From CAIWGV01 sp964515175 (GTDB lineage: Bacteria; Pseudomonadota; Alphaproteobacteria; UBA7879; UBA5542): DNA of 7,541 nucleotides. Every line of letters starts with the position of its first letter. The stretch's first letter is position 1. Shown piece after piece: positions 1-6,540 of this stretch. The stretch spans positions 1 to 7,541 of the forward strand of contig CAZEUR010000050.1 in assembly GCA_964515175.1 (NCBI GenBank). Direction: 5' to 3'. The notes beneath the pieces are model-generated. The model had not been told where the DNA came from. It saw only the letters and a program-made list of their open reading frames with translations, and did not search any database. A program made the translations under genes and the position numbers.

Positions 1-55
1 AAAAATAAATCCTATAGCTTAAAAACCCCTCACGCTTTACTTATGCAACAAGGCC
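1..55. mobile_element. Right end of an IS5-family (IS903-like) insertion sequence, partial
   Basis: Read on the minus strand from base 55, the sequence begins GGCCTTGTTGCATAAGTA. I recall the IS903 terminal inverted repeat as GGCTTTGTTGAATAAATC, which agrees at 14 of 18 positions. The orientation means the outer tip faces right, so the element's body would lie left of the window. A plus-strand frame in bases 2-22 ends at TAA (20-22), about 30 bases inside the tip, and could be the last codons of a transposase. Its few residues (KINPIA) are not diagnostic. The flanking bases after 55 (about 56-64, tcataatta) would be one copy of a target duplication if insertion was recent. The other end is not visible, so this could also be a solo relic. 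Confidence 0.45.
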
Positions 56-118
56 TCATAATTACACACTCCCATAGTACTTAGGAAGTATACCAGACAA
101 GGAATGACTTCGCAATCT

Positions 119-1630
119 TCACCCCTCTATCTGGCGATAGCACAAAGCCTCCGCCACATGCGGACATTCCACTGTTTCACTTTGTGCCAAATCCGCAATG
201 GTGCGAGCCACCTTTAAAACTCGGTAATAGCTGCGGGCTGACAATTTGAATTTATCCGCTGCTTGATTCAAAAGCTTCTTTCCTTCTGCTGTGGGGGAGG
301 CCATCTCCTCTAACAAAGGACCTGCCAGTTCTGCATTCGTAAAACTCTTCGCCTCTACCATTTCATAGCGAACCCTCTGCACTCTCCGAGCCTCCATCAC
401 ACGCATCTTGATGGATGAGCTGCTTTCCCCCCGTTCCATTTCATTCAATTCCACAGGTGTCACGGCCGGAATACTGATATGCATATCGATGCGATCCAGA
501 AGGGGGCCTGAAATTTTTGATTGATAGTCCCGTCCACACAGAGGCACGCGACTGCAGGCACGCGTCGCATCCAGCATATACCCACATCGGCATGGGTTCA
601 TGGCCGCAATCAGCTGTACTTTTGCAGGGTACGTCACATGAACATTGGCCCGTGCCACGGAAACGTGTCCCGTTTCCAAAGGTTGCCGCAAAGATTCAAG
701 TGCCGCTCGAGAAAACTCTGGCAGCTCATCCAAAAACAAAACCCCACAATGGGCCAAAGAGATCTCCCCTGGACGCGCCTTAATACCCCCTCCCACCAAA
801 GCGGGAAGAGACGCTGAATGGTGAGGATCTCGGAAAGGCCGAGTCTGAAGCAGCCGCCCCTCCGGAAGCAATCCCGCCACACTGTAAATCATGCTCAATT
901 CCAAAGCTTCTTCCGGCTCCAAGCTCGGCAAAATAGTGGGGAGTCTTTTCGCCAACATGGATTTCCCCGCCCCAGGAGGTCCCATAAGGAGCACATTGTG
1001 ACCGCCTGCCGCTGCAATTTCTAAAACTCGTTTTGCGGTCAGTTGCCCTTTGATGTCACTAAAATCCACATCAGAGGAAGGAGTCGGGGCCATAAGAGCG
1101 TCTGGTGCAGTGAGCACCTGATTCCCCTTGAAATAATTTACAAGAGACAAAAGATTGGGTGCTGCCACCACTTCGAGATCTTTAATCCAGGCTGCTTCTG
1201 ATCCCGAATAGCTGGGACAAATGAGCTTGCGATTTTGGGTGTATGTTTGAAAGGCGGCAGGCAACACCCCTGGAACAGACGCAAGTCCTCCATCTAAAGC
1301 AAGCTCTCCTACCGCCGTACATTGAAGAAGCTCTTCTTTATTCAAAACACCCATAGAGCCAAGCAATGCTAAAATAATAGGCAAATCATAATGCGTCCCT
1401 TCTTTTTGAACATGGGCCGGGGCCAAATTAACGGTGATTTTTTTGGCAGGCAAAGAAAGGCCAATAGCATGGAGTGCATTTCGAATGCGTTCTCGGGATT
1501 CTCCAACCGCTTTATCGGCAAGTCCCACAATTGCAAAAGAGGGTAGATTTCCGTTGGTCATTTGAACTTGGACTTCCACATCGAGGGTGTCGATGCCTTG
1601 AAAAGCAACAGTCCAAATTTTTGCAACCAT
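119..1630 (-). CDS. comM: ComM/YifB family magnesium-chelatase-like AAA+ ATPase
   Basis: This is a full-length 503-residue ComM/YifB protein. An N-terminal ChlI-like domain covers about residues 20-142. The AAA+ module (about 190-395) has a Walker A GPPGAGKS at 217-224, a Walker B VLFLDE at 297-302 and a conserved GPLLDRID at 375-382. A C-terminal Mg-chelatase helical domain covers about 403-500. Four cysteines (347, 349, 359, 365) form the CxC...C...C cluster common in the family. Despite the name it does not make chlorophyll. In Vibrio cholerae, ComM is a hexameric helicase that promotes branch migration when single-stranded DNA integrates during natural transformation, and it acts in the cytoplasm. 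The start ATG overlaps the stop of the upstream BON gene (TGATG) and follows an AAGGTG Shine-Dalgarno, which points to translational coupling. No other competence gene is in view, so a role in transformation here is inferred from the family only. Confidence 0.96.
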   Translation of the reverse strand: MVAKIWTVAFQGIDTLDVEVQVQMTNGNLPSFAIVGLADKAVGESRERIRNALHAIGLSLPAKKITVNLAPAHVQKEGTHYDLPIILALLGSMGVLNKEELLQCTAVGELALDGGLASVPGVLPAAFQTYTQNRKLICPSYSGSEAAWIKDLEVVAAPNLLSLVNYFKGNQVLTAPDALMAPTPSSDVDFSDIKGQLTAKRVLEIAAAGGHNVLLMGPPGAGKSMLAKRLPTILPSLEPEEALELSMIYSVAGLLPEGRLLQTRPFRDPHHSASLPALVGGGIKARPGEISLAHCGVLFLDELPEFSRAALESLRQPLETGHVSVARANVHVTYPAKVQLIAAMNPCRCGYMLDATRACSRVPLCGRDYQSKISGPLLDRIDMHISIPAVTPVELNEMERGESSSSIKMRVMEARRVQRVRYEMVEAKSFTNAELAGPLLEEMASPTAEGKKLLNQAADKFKLSARSYYRVLKVARTIADLAQSETVECPHVAEALCYRQIEG

Positions 1631-2358
1631 CAGTCACCTTTGTCGTTAAGCGCCCGAGGCGCTTGAACCCAATTACTCTTATTTTTATGAGGTTTCTGTT
1701 TCTTTTCCTTTGCAACTTGGGCCCTTTCAAGAGGGGAGGGCTGTTTTTTTGTATTAAATATTTTACGACGCCGTTTCTCCAATACAGTCATGAGTCGCAC
1801 ATAACTCACCACTTTTTTCACGTGCTTGGTGGTCCGGCAAATCTCGATAATTTGATCCAGTTCTTTTTTATCTCGACAAACCCCCACAAGGTATACAACC
1901 CCGTCCACTACCACAATTTCATAATTCCGGGAGCTAATTGTGGACTCCACAAACAACAAGGTATTCAGTTTGGTTGAGATCCACTTGTCTTTTCCATATT
2001 CCAATAAACTGCGCGGCTCACCAATAATGGTATCATCGATAACTGCCTTAACACCAGGCACTTGCCAAGCAAGGCGCACAGCGTCTTCCTGCATCTTCTT
2101 GGTCAGAATCCTTCCTGTGAGGAGAACACGCCCCTCGTACACATTAATGTTAATGCGGTGGTGCAGCACATGGTCATGTTCAAATAAGACCACATTTAAC
2201 CGGGTTTGAATCTCTGTATCTGTTACGTATCCCCCAAGTCCTCTTTCTTGAGAGGTTGTATCAAGGGTGGCAACCCCTGAAGAAAAGAAAGAAATGGGGG
2301 AACATCCATTCAGGAGAAATATTCCCCCCACTAATACCAAACAACCGAACAGTTTCAT
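1630..2358 (-). CDS. Two-BON-domain outer-membrane lipoprotein (DolP/YraP-like)
   Basis: The 242-residue product starts with a lipoprotein signal: a hydrophobic stretch at 3-16, then LNGC with the modified cysteine at position 19. Ser at +2 would, by the enterobacterial sorting rule, favour the outer membrane. Two BON-type repeats follow, at about 46-115 and 123-191, each with a TEIQTRLN- or KWISTKLN-like helix, a central strand (INVYEGRVLLTG; IVVVDGVVYLVG) and a closing V-x-x-V segment. E. coli DolP (YraP) has the same lipoprotein-plus-two-BON plan and supports outer-membrane integrity. In E. coli it also lies near yraN, as here. The odd part is a tail after about residue 195, rich in Lys and Arg, which DolP (191 residues) lacks. 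The start abuts the yraN stop (TAGATG) with AGAGG five bases before it. Orthology to DolP is likely but not proven. Confidence 0.88.
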   Translation of the reverse strand: MKLFGCLVLVGGIFLLNGCSPISFFSSGVATLDTTSQERGLGGYVTDTEIQTRLNVVLFEHDHVLHHRININVYEGRVLLTGRILTKKMQEDAVRLAWQVPGVKAVIDDTIIGEPRSLLEYGKDKWISTKLNTLLFVESTISSRNYEIVVVDGVVYLVGVCRDKKELDQIIEICRTTKHVKKVVSYVRLMTVLEKRRRKIFNTKKQPSPLERAQVAKEKKQKPHKNKSNWVQAPRALNDKGD

Positions 2359-2724
2359 CTATGCCTCTAAAATATTCTTCAAGTGTACCGGAAGTGACCT
2401 TGAGCCCACCAACATAGCATCAAACCGAACCTGTTGTGTAGTGGGGTAACGCATCAAATAATGTTGCACGGATTTTCGCAAGCGTTCCCTTTGGGCAAAA
2501 CTGATGGCATAAGCCGCATGCTCCACAGATTCCCGAGCCTTTACCTCCACAAACACCAGCGTATTTCCCCGTGTTGCAACAAGATCAATTTCTCCTACTG
2601 GGCTTCTGTATCTCTTTTGTAAAATAGCATACCCCTTAAGCCGAAGGATCCACGCAGAAAGAGATTCTGCATATTTACCTCGTTTCCAAGAACGTTTACC
2701 TCGATTATGTCTATCTATACTCAT
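2359..2724 (-). CDS. yraN: YraN/UPF0102 family nuclease-fold protein
   Basis: From the ATG at 2724 the product has 121 residues, the usual size for UPF0102. It carries the family core: a GKYAE segment, a KGYAIL segment, then VGEIDLVA and FVEVKAR, the acidic/Glu-x-Lys pattern of restriction-endonuclease-like folds. The family is thought to be nuclease-like, but its cellular role is unsettled; it often sits with rsmI, lpoA or dolP genes. The open frame extends upstream to 2883 (174 codons), but those extra residues look nothing like the family and read like non-coding DNA, so I use the internal Met. Another Met four codons earlier (2736) is possible. Neither has a strong Shine-Dalgarno. A TATTAT at 2742-2737 with a weak TTCAAT 17 bases upstream could be a promoter giving an almost leaderless message. 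This is the first gene of the yraN-BON-comM cluster. Confidence 0.87.
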   Translation of the reverse strand: MSIDRHNRGKRSWKRGKYAESLSAWILRLKGYAILQKRYRSPVGEIDLVATRGNTLVFVEVKARESVEHAAYAISFAQRERLRKSVQHYLMRYPTTQQVRFDAMLVGSRSLPVHLKNILEA

Positions 2725-2920
2725 TTCAATTTGCATAATAGAGGTTTTGGCTCTCAAATTGAAGACTATTTGTACAAGAATTTTATTCTGCTTCCAGAAA
2801 CCACTTAGTACGAGCGAAATAAGGGTCGAAGCTGACGTGTACATAGACGAACATGAGGGGACCAAGGGCCTGTAGTTTCCCAAAGTAATAGGCGTTTTAT
2901 GAGAGTGGATGGAATCAAAT

Positions 2921-2948
2921 TTGACAAAATCCTAAAGGTGAGTATCTT
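2921..2948 (+). promoter_or_regulatory. Candidate sigma-70 promoter for the MATE gene, with overlapping palindrome
   Basis: A perfect -35 box TTGACA (2921-2926) is followed after 16 bases by TATCTT (2943-2948, four of six matches to TATAAT), predicting a start near 2955. The palindrome TCAAATTTGA (2915-2924) overlaps the -35 box and could be a small operator. A second, weaker pair, TTGAAG (2947-2952) and TATAAG (2969-2974) with 16 bases between, lies downstream. Confidence 0.5.
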
Positions 2949-2960
2949 GAAGGGAAATAT

Positions 2961-2983
2961 AGCCAGCCTATAAGAGGTTGGCT
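2961..2983 (+). promoter_or_regulatory. Leader hairpin before the MATE ribosome binding site
   Basis: AGCCAGCC (2961-2968) pairs with GGTTGGCT (2976-2983) as eight consecutive pairs with one G-U, closing a seven-base loop. It ends a few bases before the AAGG at 2989-2992 that serves as the MATE ribosome binding site. No U-run follows at once, so it is not a standard terminator. It could modulate initiation or stabilise the message, or be chance. Confidence 0.35.
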
Positions 2984-2997
2984 ATAATAAGGTAGGC

Positions 2998-4362
2998 ATG
3001 AAAACAGAATCTTTTAAGTTACTAACAAAATACCCCGCCGGAAGCACCCGAGAGATCGCAAGTCTTGCCTGGCCCCTGATGATCACCATCATGTCTGGCA
3101 ACATGATGATTTTCATCGATCGCTGGTTGCTATCTTGGTATTCCTTAGAAGCCATGAATGCCATTGCTGTCATTGCCCAAGTTCTGTGCGTTTTCCAATT
3201 TGCCCCCATTGCCCTCACCAGCATCTCAGAAGTGTTTGTAGGACGCTTCAATGGGGCCCAGGACTACAAAAAAATAGGAAAGCCCGTCTGGCAAATGCTT
3301 TGGCTCGCTTTATCTTTGGCCGTTGTTTACATTCCCATCGGTATCTTTGCATGGCCCCTCATCCCTCAAGAATTTCAAAAAGAAGGAATCCCCTATTTTC
3401 AATGGATGATGTCCTTTTCTTTCCTCATGCCCATGATCGGGGCGCTGGCTGGATTCTATGCAGGACGTGGGCAAGTGAAAATTCTCAGTGTTATTGCTCT
3501 TGTCTCCAACATCATGAACGGCATTCTATCGGCTGTTTTGCTTTTTGGAATCAAAGGATTCATTCCTTCTTTCGGCACCAAAGGAGCCGCTTTCGGAACC
3601 ATCCTTGCCCAACTCTTTTATTTTGGAGTCTTGTTCTTTATTTTCCTCAAACGGGAAAACAGAAGAGCTTACCAGACCCACAAATGGGGATTTCATAAGA
3701 AGCTATTCCGAGAATGTATAGATATCGGCCTTCCCAACTCAGTCAGTCATAGCATTGAGTTTGGTGGTTGGGCCTTAGTGACTCTTTTGGTGGCAAGCTT
3801 GGGAATGGAATACGCCACCGTAAACAATATTGCCGTGAGCATTTTCGTGCTCTTTAATTTTTTGGTGGAAGCCCTGCAAAAGTCCGTGATTGCCATCGCT
3901 TCCAACCTGATCGGTGCAGAAAGAGATGGAAAAATCAATAAGGCCATCAGATCAGCTGCTAAATTTCAAGGCGTTTTGGTGCTGATCACGTCACTCCCCC
4001 TCGTCTTCTTTTCCTCTTATTTGATCCGTCTGTTTATTCATGATGAGGCAACGCTTGAGTTATTATTGAGGCCCACCCAAATCGCCGTCATCTTTGTGTG
4101 GCTCTATTTCTCCATCGACGGCATGAGCTGGATTTTTGCAGCTGTTTTGACCGCGGCGGGTGACACGAAATTTATTATGAAAACCAATATGGTTACCATT
4201 TTTCTGTTTTGTCTCTTCCCCGTTTACCTCTTTGTCTATCTCCAGAAAGGGCCTTACTACCTTCCCTGGACTATCTCAGCCTTTTATTCGTCTGTGAATT
4301 TTTCGCTGTTCTGCTGGCGCTATAAAAGCAACATTTGGCGAGACAATTTGGAGGAGATTTAA
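2998..4362 (+). CDS. MATE family multidrug/toxic compound exporter
   Basis: The 454-residue protein has the size and two-halved layout of a MATE exporter, with about twelve hydrophobic segments. The first starts near residue 23 and carries an acidic residue (Asp41) at its end. The first half contains AGFYAGRGQVKI (151-162) and the second the matching LTAAGDTKFIM (384-394), the repeated glycine-rich motif typical of MATE/NorM proteins. Such proteins sit in the inner membrane and expel cationic drugs, dyes or metabolites in exchange for Na+ or H+; the ion and substrate cannot be read here. The start ATG follows AAGG with suitable spacing and is preceded by promoter and hairpin candidates. The stop TAA overlaps the stop of the convergent LRR gene, so both transcripts probably run into each other. 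A flippase such as MurJ or Wzx is less likely because of the MATE motifs. Confidence 0.93.
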   Translation: MKTESFKLLTKYPAGSTREIASLAWPLMITIMSGNMMIFIDRWLLSWYSLEAMNAIAVIAQVLCVFQFAPIALTSISEVFVGRFNGAQDYKKIGKPVWQMLWLALSLAVVYIPIGIFAWPLIPQEFQKEGIPYFQWMMSFSFLMPMIGALAGFYAGRGQVKILSVIALVSNIMNGILSAVLLFGIKGFIPSFGTKGAAFGTILAQLFYFGVLFFIFLKRENRRAYQTHKWGFHKKLFRECIDIGLPNSVSHSIEFGGWALVTLLVASLGMEYATVNNIAVSIFVLFNFLVEALQKSVIAIASNLIGAERDGKINKAIRSAAKFQGVLVLITSLPLVFFSSYLIRLFIHDEATLELLLRPTQIAVIFVWLYFSIDGMSWIFAAVLTAAGDTKFIMKTNMVTIFLFCLFPVYLFVYLQKGPYYLPWTISAFYSSVNFSLFCWRYKSNIWRDNLEEI

Positions 4363-5378
4363 TAATGAAAGGTTTCAATACGCCTATCAAGAAGACTTTT
4401 TGTTGGCATATGATTCCTAATGTCCAGGTATTTCAAAGCAAGGCATCCCCGCGCAATAGCATTTAAACCAATGTCCGTAATATTTCTGTTAGCAGCTGCC
4501 GTTAAGGATGCAAGCTTATCAAGTTTAGCGATAGCCTTAACCCCCACATCCCCTAAATCTGTCATATATAAATTCAAATATTCAAGGTTTTCAAGATTCG
4601 AAAGATGCACGGCCCCCATGTTGCCGATGAAGTTTTGATTCACATCCAAATAAGTTAGGTGTATTAAGGCTGAAAGGTGTGCCGCTCCCACCTCAGTAAG
4701 ATTGTTATGTGCGATGTTTAAATGCTTTAACTTTGGAAATTTTTTGGCAATAATTTTAGCCCCAGAATCTCCTAGTTTATTGGCTCTAATCACCAAAGAT
4801 GTAAGCCCAGGCAATCTTTTTGCAATCATATTTAAATCTTTAGAATCAATGGCGCAAACACTCACATCCAAAGAAGTTACATGGGGACTGAGACCTAAAA
4901 GAAGCCCCAAAAGTTCTTCGGAGATAAGACGCGTAGGCAACTGGGGTTCTTGTACATCCCAAGGTCCTGGGACATTATTTTCGCTGATGTCCAAAGTGAC
5001 AAGATTGTGGAATCTAAACCTTTTTTCTCTCAAGATCCGCAAAGCAGCTTCTAAGACCTCCACATTCATATGCGTGATTTTTAGATCGTTTATATGCCCC
5101 CGTTTCCCCAAAAATTCTGCAACTGCCTTACCTTCTCCACTCTGGACACTTTCCATATTGAAAACAAAGGCTTTATCTTTTAAATAAGCATCCACCTGAT
5201 CTCTGTCACTGCGACTCACTGCTCTCAAAGCTTGTAAATCTTCCAATCTCATTTTTTCATAAAAATGAGGGCCAAGCTCCTGAGGAATTCTCCCATTTTC
5301 CAAAACGCCATAGGAAAAGGAGAAAAAACCTGCTAACAGAAAAGCATACGATAAGCCTTTTCGGAAAACTAATTTCAT
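4359..5378 (-). CDS. Secreted leucine-rich-repeat protein with possible N-terminal F-box
   Basis: The 339-residue product has a Sec-type signal peptide: basic MKLVFRKG, a hydrophobic core to about residue 20, and likely cleavage near residue 24 (FSYG). There is no lipobox. Residues 31-70 resemble an F-box: IPQEL, then LEDLQALRAVSR. From about 126 there are leucine-rich repeats, with L-x-x-L-x-(I/V/L) cores near 126, 167, 192, 217, 241, 265, 289 and 315. The middle ones repeat every 24-25 residues with N-x-L and G-x-x-x-(I/L) positions, like the ribonuclease-inhibitor or FBXL class. Known F-box/LRR proteins recruit SKP1-cullin ubiquitin ligases in eukaryotes, and some intracellular bacteria send F-box effectors into hosts. 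Export of this protein beyond the inner membrane is inference. It lies 70 bases after the flavoprotein gene on the same strand. If the F-box is false, it is still a periplasmic or secreted LRR protein. Confidence 0.88.
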   Translation of the reverse strand: MKLVFRKGLSYAFLLAGFFSFSYGVLENGRIPQELGPHFYEKMRLEDLQALRAVSRSDRDQVDAYLKDKAFVFNMESVQSGEGKAVAEFLGKRGHINDLKITHMNVEVLEAALRILREKRFRFHNLVTLDISENNVPGPWDVQEPQLPTRLISEELLGLLLGLSPHVTSLDVSVCAIDSKDLNMIAKRLPGLTSLVIRANKLGDSGAKIIAKKFPKLKHLNIAHNNLTEVGAAHLSALIHLTYLDVNQNFIGNMGAVHLSNLENLEYLNLYMTDLGDVGVKAIAKLDKLASLTAAANRNITDIGLNAIARGCLALKYLDIRNHMPTKSLLDRRIETFHY

Positions 5379-5416
5379 TGTTGCACTATCTCTGCGTTTT
5401 TATTTTCTACTTTACC

Positions 5417-5445
5417 AGTGTACCCCGATTTGTGTTTTGCTACAA
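5417..5445 (-). promoter_or_regulatory. Candidate promoter for the LRR gene
   Basis: In the 70-base gap after the FabK-like gene, the minus strand has TTGTAG (5445-5440) and TACACT (5422-5417) exactly 17 bases apart. This predicts a start near 5410 and a leader of about 30 bases containing GAGAT ahead of the ATG. Matches to consensus are only moderate, so read-through from the upstream gene is equally possible. Confidence 0.3.
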
Positions 5446-5448
5446 GTT

Positions 5449-6462
5449 TTATCTCCGACTCTTCCGTGCCTCCAAAACCTCCACAGCCTGCCCTACAAGT
5501 TCTGCAATAATCTCTTCCATGGACTGTTCCATTTTCACAAGCCCCACACTTTGGCCTGCCATAACGGATCCCGTCTCTACATCTCCATCTACTACAGCGC
5601 GCCGTAACGCACCAGCCCAGAAATGCTCAATCTCTAGTTGACCTTCTTTTTGGGAAATTTCCCCTTTATTGAACCGATCAATGACACCTTGTTGAAATTC
5701 TCGGAACTTCTCTGTCCCTTCATTCTGCAAGGCTCTAACCGGAATCACGGGAAACCGGGGATCCAACTGAATGGAAGGCACTGCATCTCGCGCATTAGCC
5801 CGCAAGAAAGCCTCCTTAAATTTTGGATGGGCCTGACATTCATGGGCACACACCAACCGGGTTCCCAACTGGCATCCCGCCGCCCCCATTTCAAGATAAG
5901 AGAGAATTGCTTCTCCGCGTCCAATACCCCCAGCAATAAAAACGGGCACTTCTTCAATATGCGGCAAAATTTCTTGAGTCAAAACCGTTGTGGACACAGG
6001 TCCAATATGACCTCCCGCCTCAGCACCCTCAAGCACCAGAGCATCAGCCCCCATCCTGATAAGTTTCCGAGCAATAAGCAGAGAGGGCGCCAAACAAATG
6101 ATTTTGATGCCTGCGGCTTTTAACATATCCATCACAACAGAGGAGGGAAGACCCCCGGCCAACACCACATGGCTGACATTTTCATCGATACAAACTTGCG
6201 CCAAGTCTTCCAGTTGTGGATGTAAAATGATGAGGTTTACGCCAAAAGGAAGTTCAGTCATTTTGCGGGTTTGTTGGATTTCTTCTCGAAGAATATGAGC
6301 AGGCATAGCGCCCGCCGCAAGAACCCCAAATCCCCCTGCATTAGACATGGCAGATACTAGATTGCGCTCAGACACCCACGTCATAGCACCGCCCATCAGC
6401 GCATACTTTGTTCCAAGAAAAGTGGCGCCCCGCTCCCACAGCTTGTCTAAAACTTTTATCAT
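5449..6462 (-). CDS. fabK: FabK-type enoyl-ACP reductase / nitronate monooxygenase-like FMN protein
   Basis: This 337-residue TIM-barrel flavoprotein belongs to the FabK/2-nitropropane dioxygenase superfamily. The N-terminus carries the MGGAMTWVS and NAGGFGVLAAG segments, and PFGVNL follows at 72-77. EGAEAGGHIG (145-154) includes His152, matching the conserved His of FabK. AGGIGRG (177-183) and GCQLGTR (196-202) bind the FMN phosphate. The C-terminal GDVETGSVMAGQSVG (293-307) is more typical of FabK than of true nitronate monooxygenases. FabK reduces enoyl-ACP with NAD(P)H in the last step of each fatty-acid elongation cycle, in the cytoplasm. Databases often label such proteins nitronate monooxygenase, and the two cannot be separated surely by eye. 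The start has GAGAG five bases upstream. It is divergent from ubiG. The length is slightly above the usual 310-325 because of a charged C-terminal end. Confidence 0.85.
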   Translation of the reverse strand: MIKVLDKLWERGATFLGTKYALMGGAMTWVSERNLVSAMSNAGGFGVLAAGAMPAHILREEIQQTRKMTELPFGVNLIILHPQLEDLAQVCIDENVSHVVLAGGLPSSVVMDMLKAAGIKIICLAPSLLIARKLIRMGADALVLEGAEAGGHIGPVSTTVLTQEILPHIEEVPVFIAGGIGRGEAILSYLEMGAAGCQLGTRLVCAHECQAHPKFKEAFLRANARDAVPSIQLDPRFPVIPVRALQNEGTEKFREFQQGVIDRFNKGEISQKEGQLEIEHFWAGALRRAVVDGDVETGSVMAGQSVGLVKMEQSMEEIIAELVGQAVEVLEARKSRR

Positions 6463-6479
6463 CTATTCTCTCATGTCTG

Positions 6480-6509
6480 TTGAAATATAAGCGCCTACTG
6501 TAGCATACT
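6480..6509 (+). promoter_or_regulatory. ubiG: Candidate promoter for ubiG
   Basis: TTGAAA (6480-6485, five of six matches) and CATACT (6504-6509, four of six) are 18 bases apart, predicting a start near 6516. The leader would be short, with a strong AAAGGA (6522-6527) six bases before the ubiG ATG. The pair interleaves with the opposite-strand promoter proposed for the FabK-like gene. Confidence 0.35.
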
Positions 6510-6511
6510 CT

Positions 6512-6540
6512 CTCATAAAATAAAGGAATTTATATGACAA
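6512..6540 (-). promoter_or_regulatory. Candidate promoter for the FabK-like gene
   Basis: On the minus strand TTGTCA (6540-6535, five of six matches to TTGACA) lies exactly 17 bases before TATGAG (6517-6512, four of six matches), predicting a start near 6505. The -35 box overlaps the first codons of ubiG on the other strand. The two divergent promoters therefore share about 30 bases and may compete or be co-regulated. Confidence 0.38.

Noticed and set aside
76..98. Small inverted repeat (AGTACTT / AAGTAT) after comM as a terminator
   Set aside because: The stem is only five or six pairs, AT-rich, and no T-run follows on either strand.
1474..1977. Plus-strand open frame of 167 codons across the comM/BON junction
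   Set aside because: It is antisense to two well-supported genes, has no family resemblance and no ribosome binding site of note.
2725..2883. N-terminal extension of yraN to the ATG at 2883 (53 extra residues)
   Set aside because: The extra residues do not resemble UPF0102 proteins, which start close to the GKYAE segment, and the region carries AT-rich promoter-like sequence.
3135..3698. Plus-strand 187-codon frame within the MATE gene
   Set aside because: It is an alternate frame of the exporter, rich in Cys, His and Arg in a way typical of shadow frames.
4702..5187. Plus-strand open frame of 161 codons within the LRR gene
   Set aside because: It mirrors the repeated leucine codons of the minus-strand gene; its residues show no domain.
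5638..6123. Plus-strand 161-codon frame opposite the FabK-like gene
   Set aside because: It is antisense to a gene with clear flavoprotein motifs and has no recognisable product.
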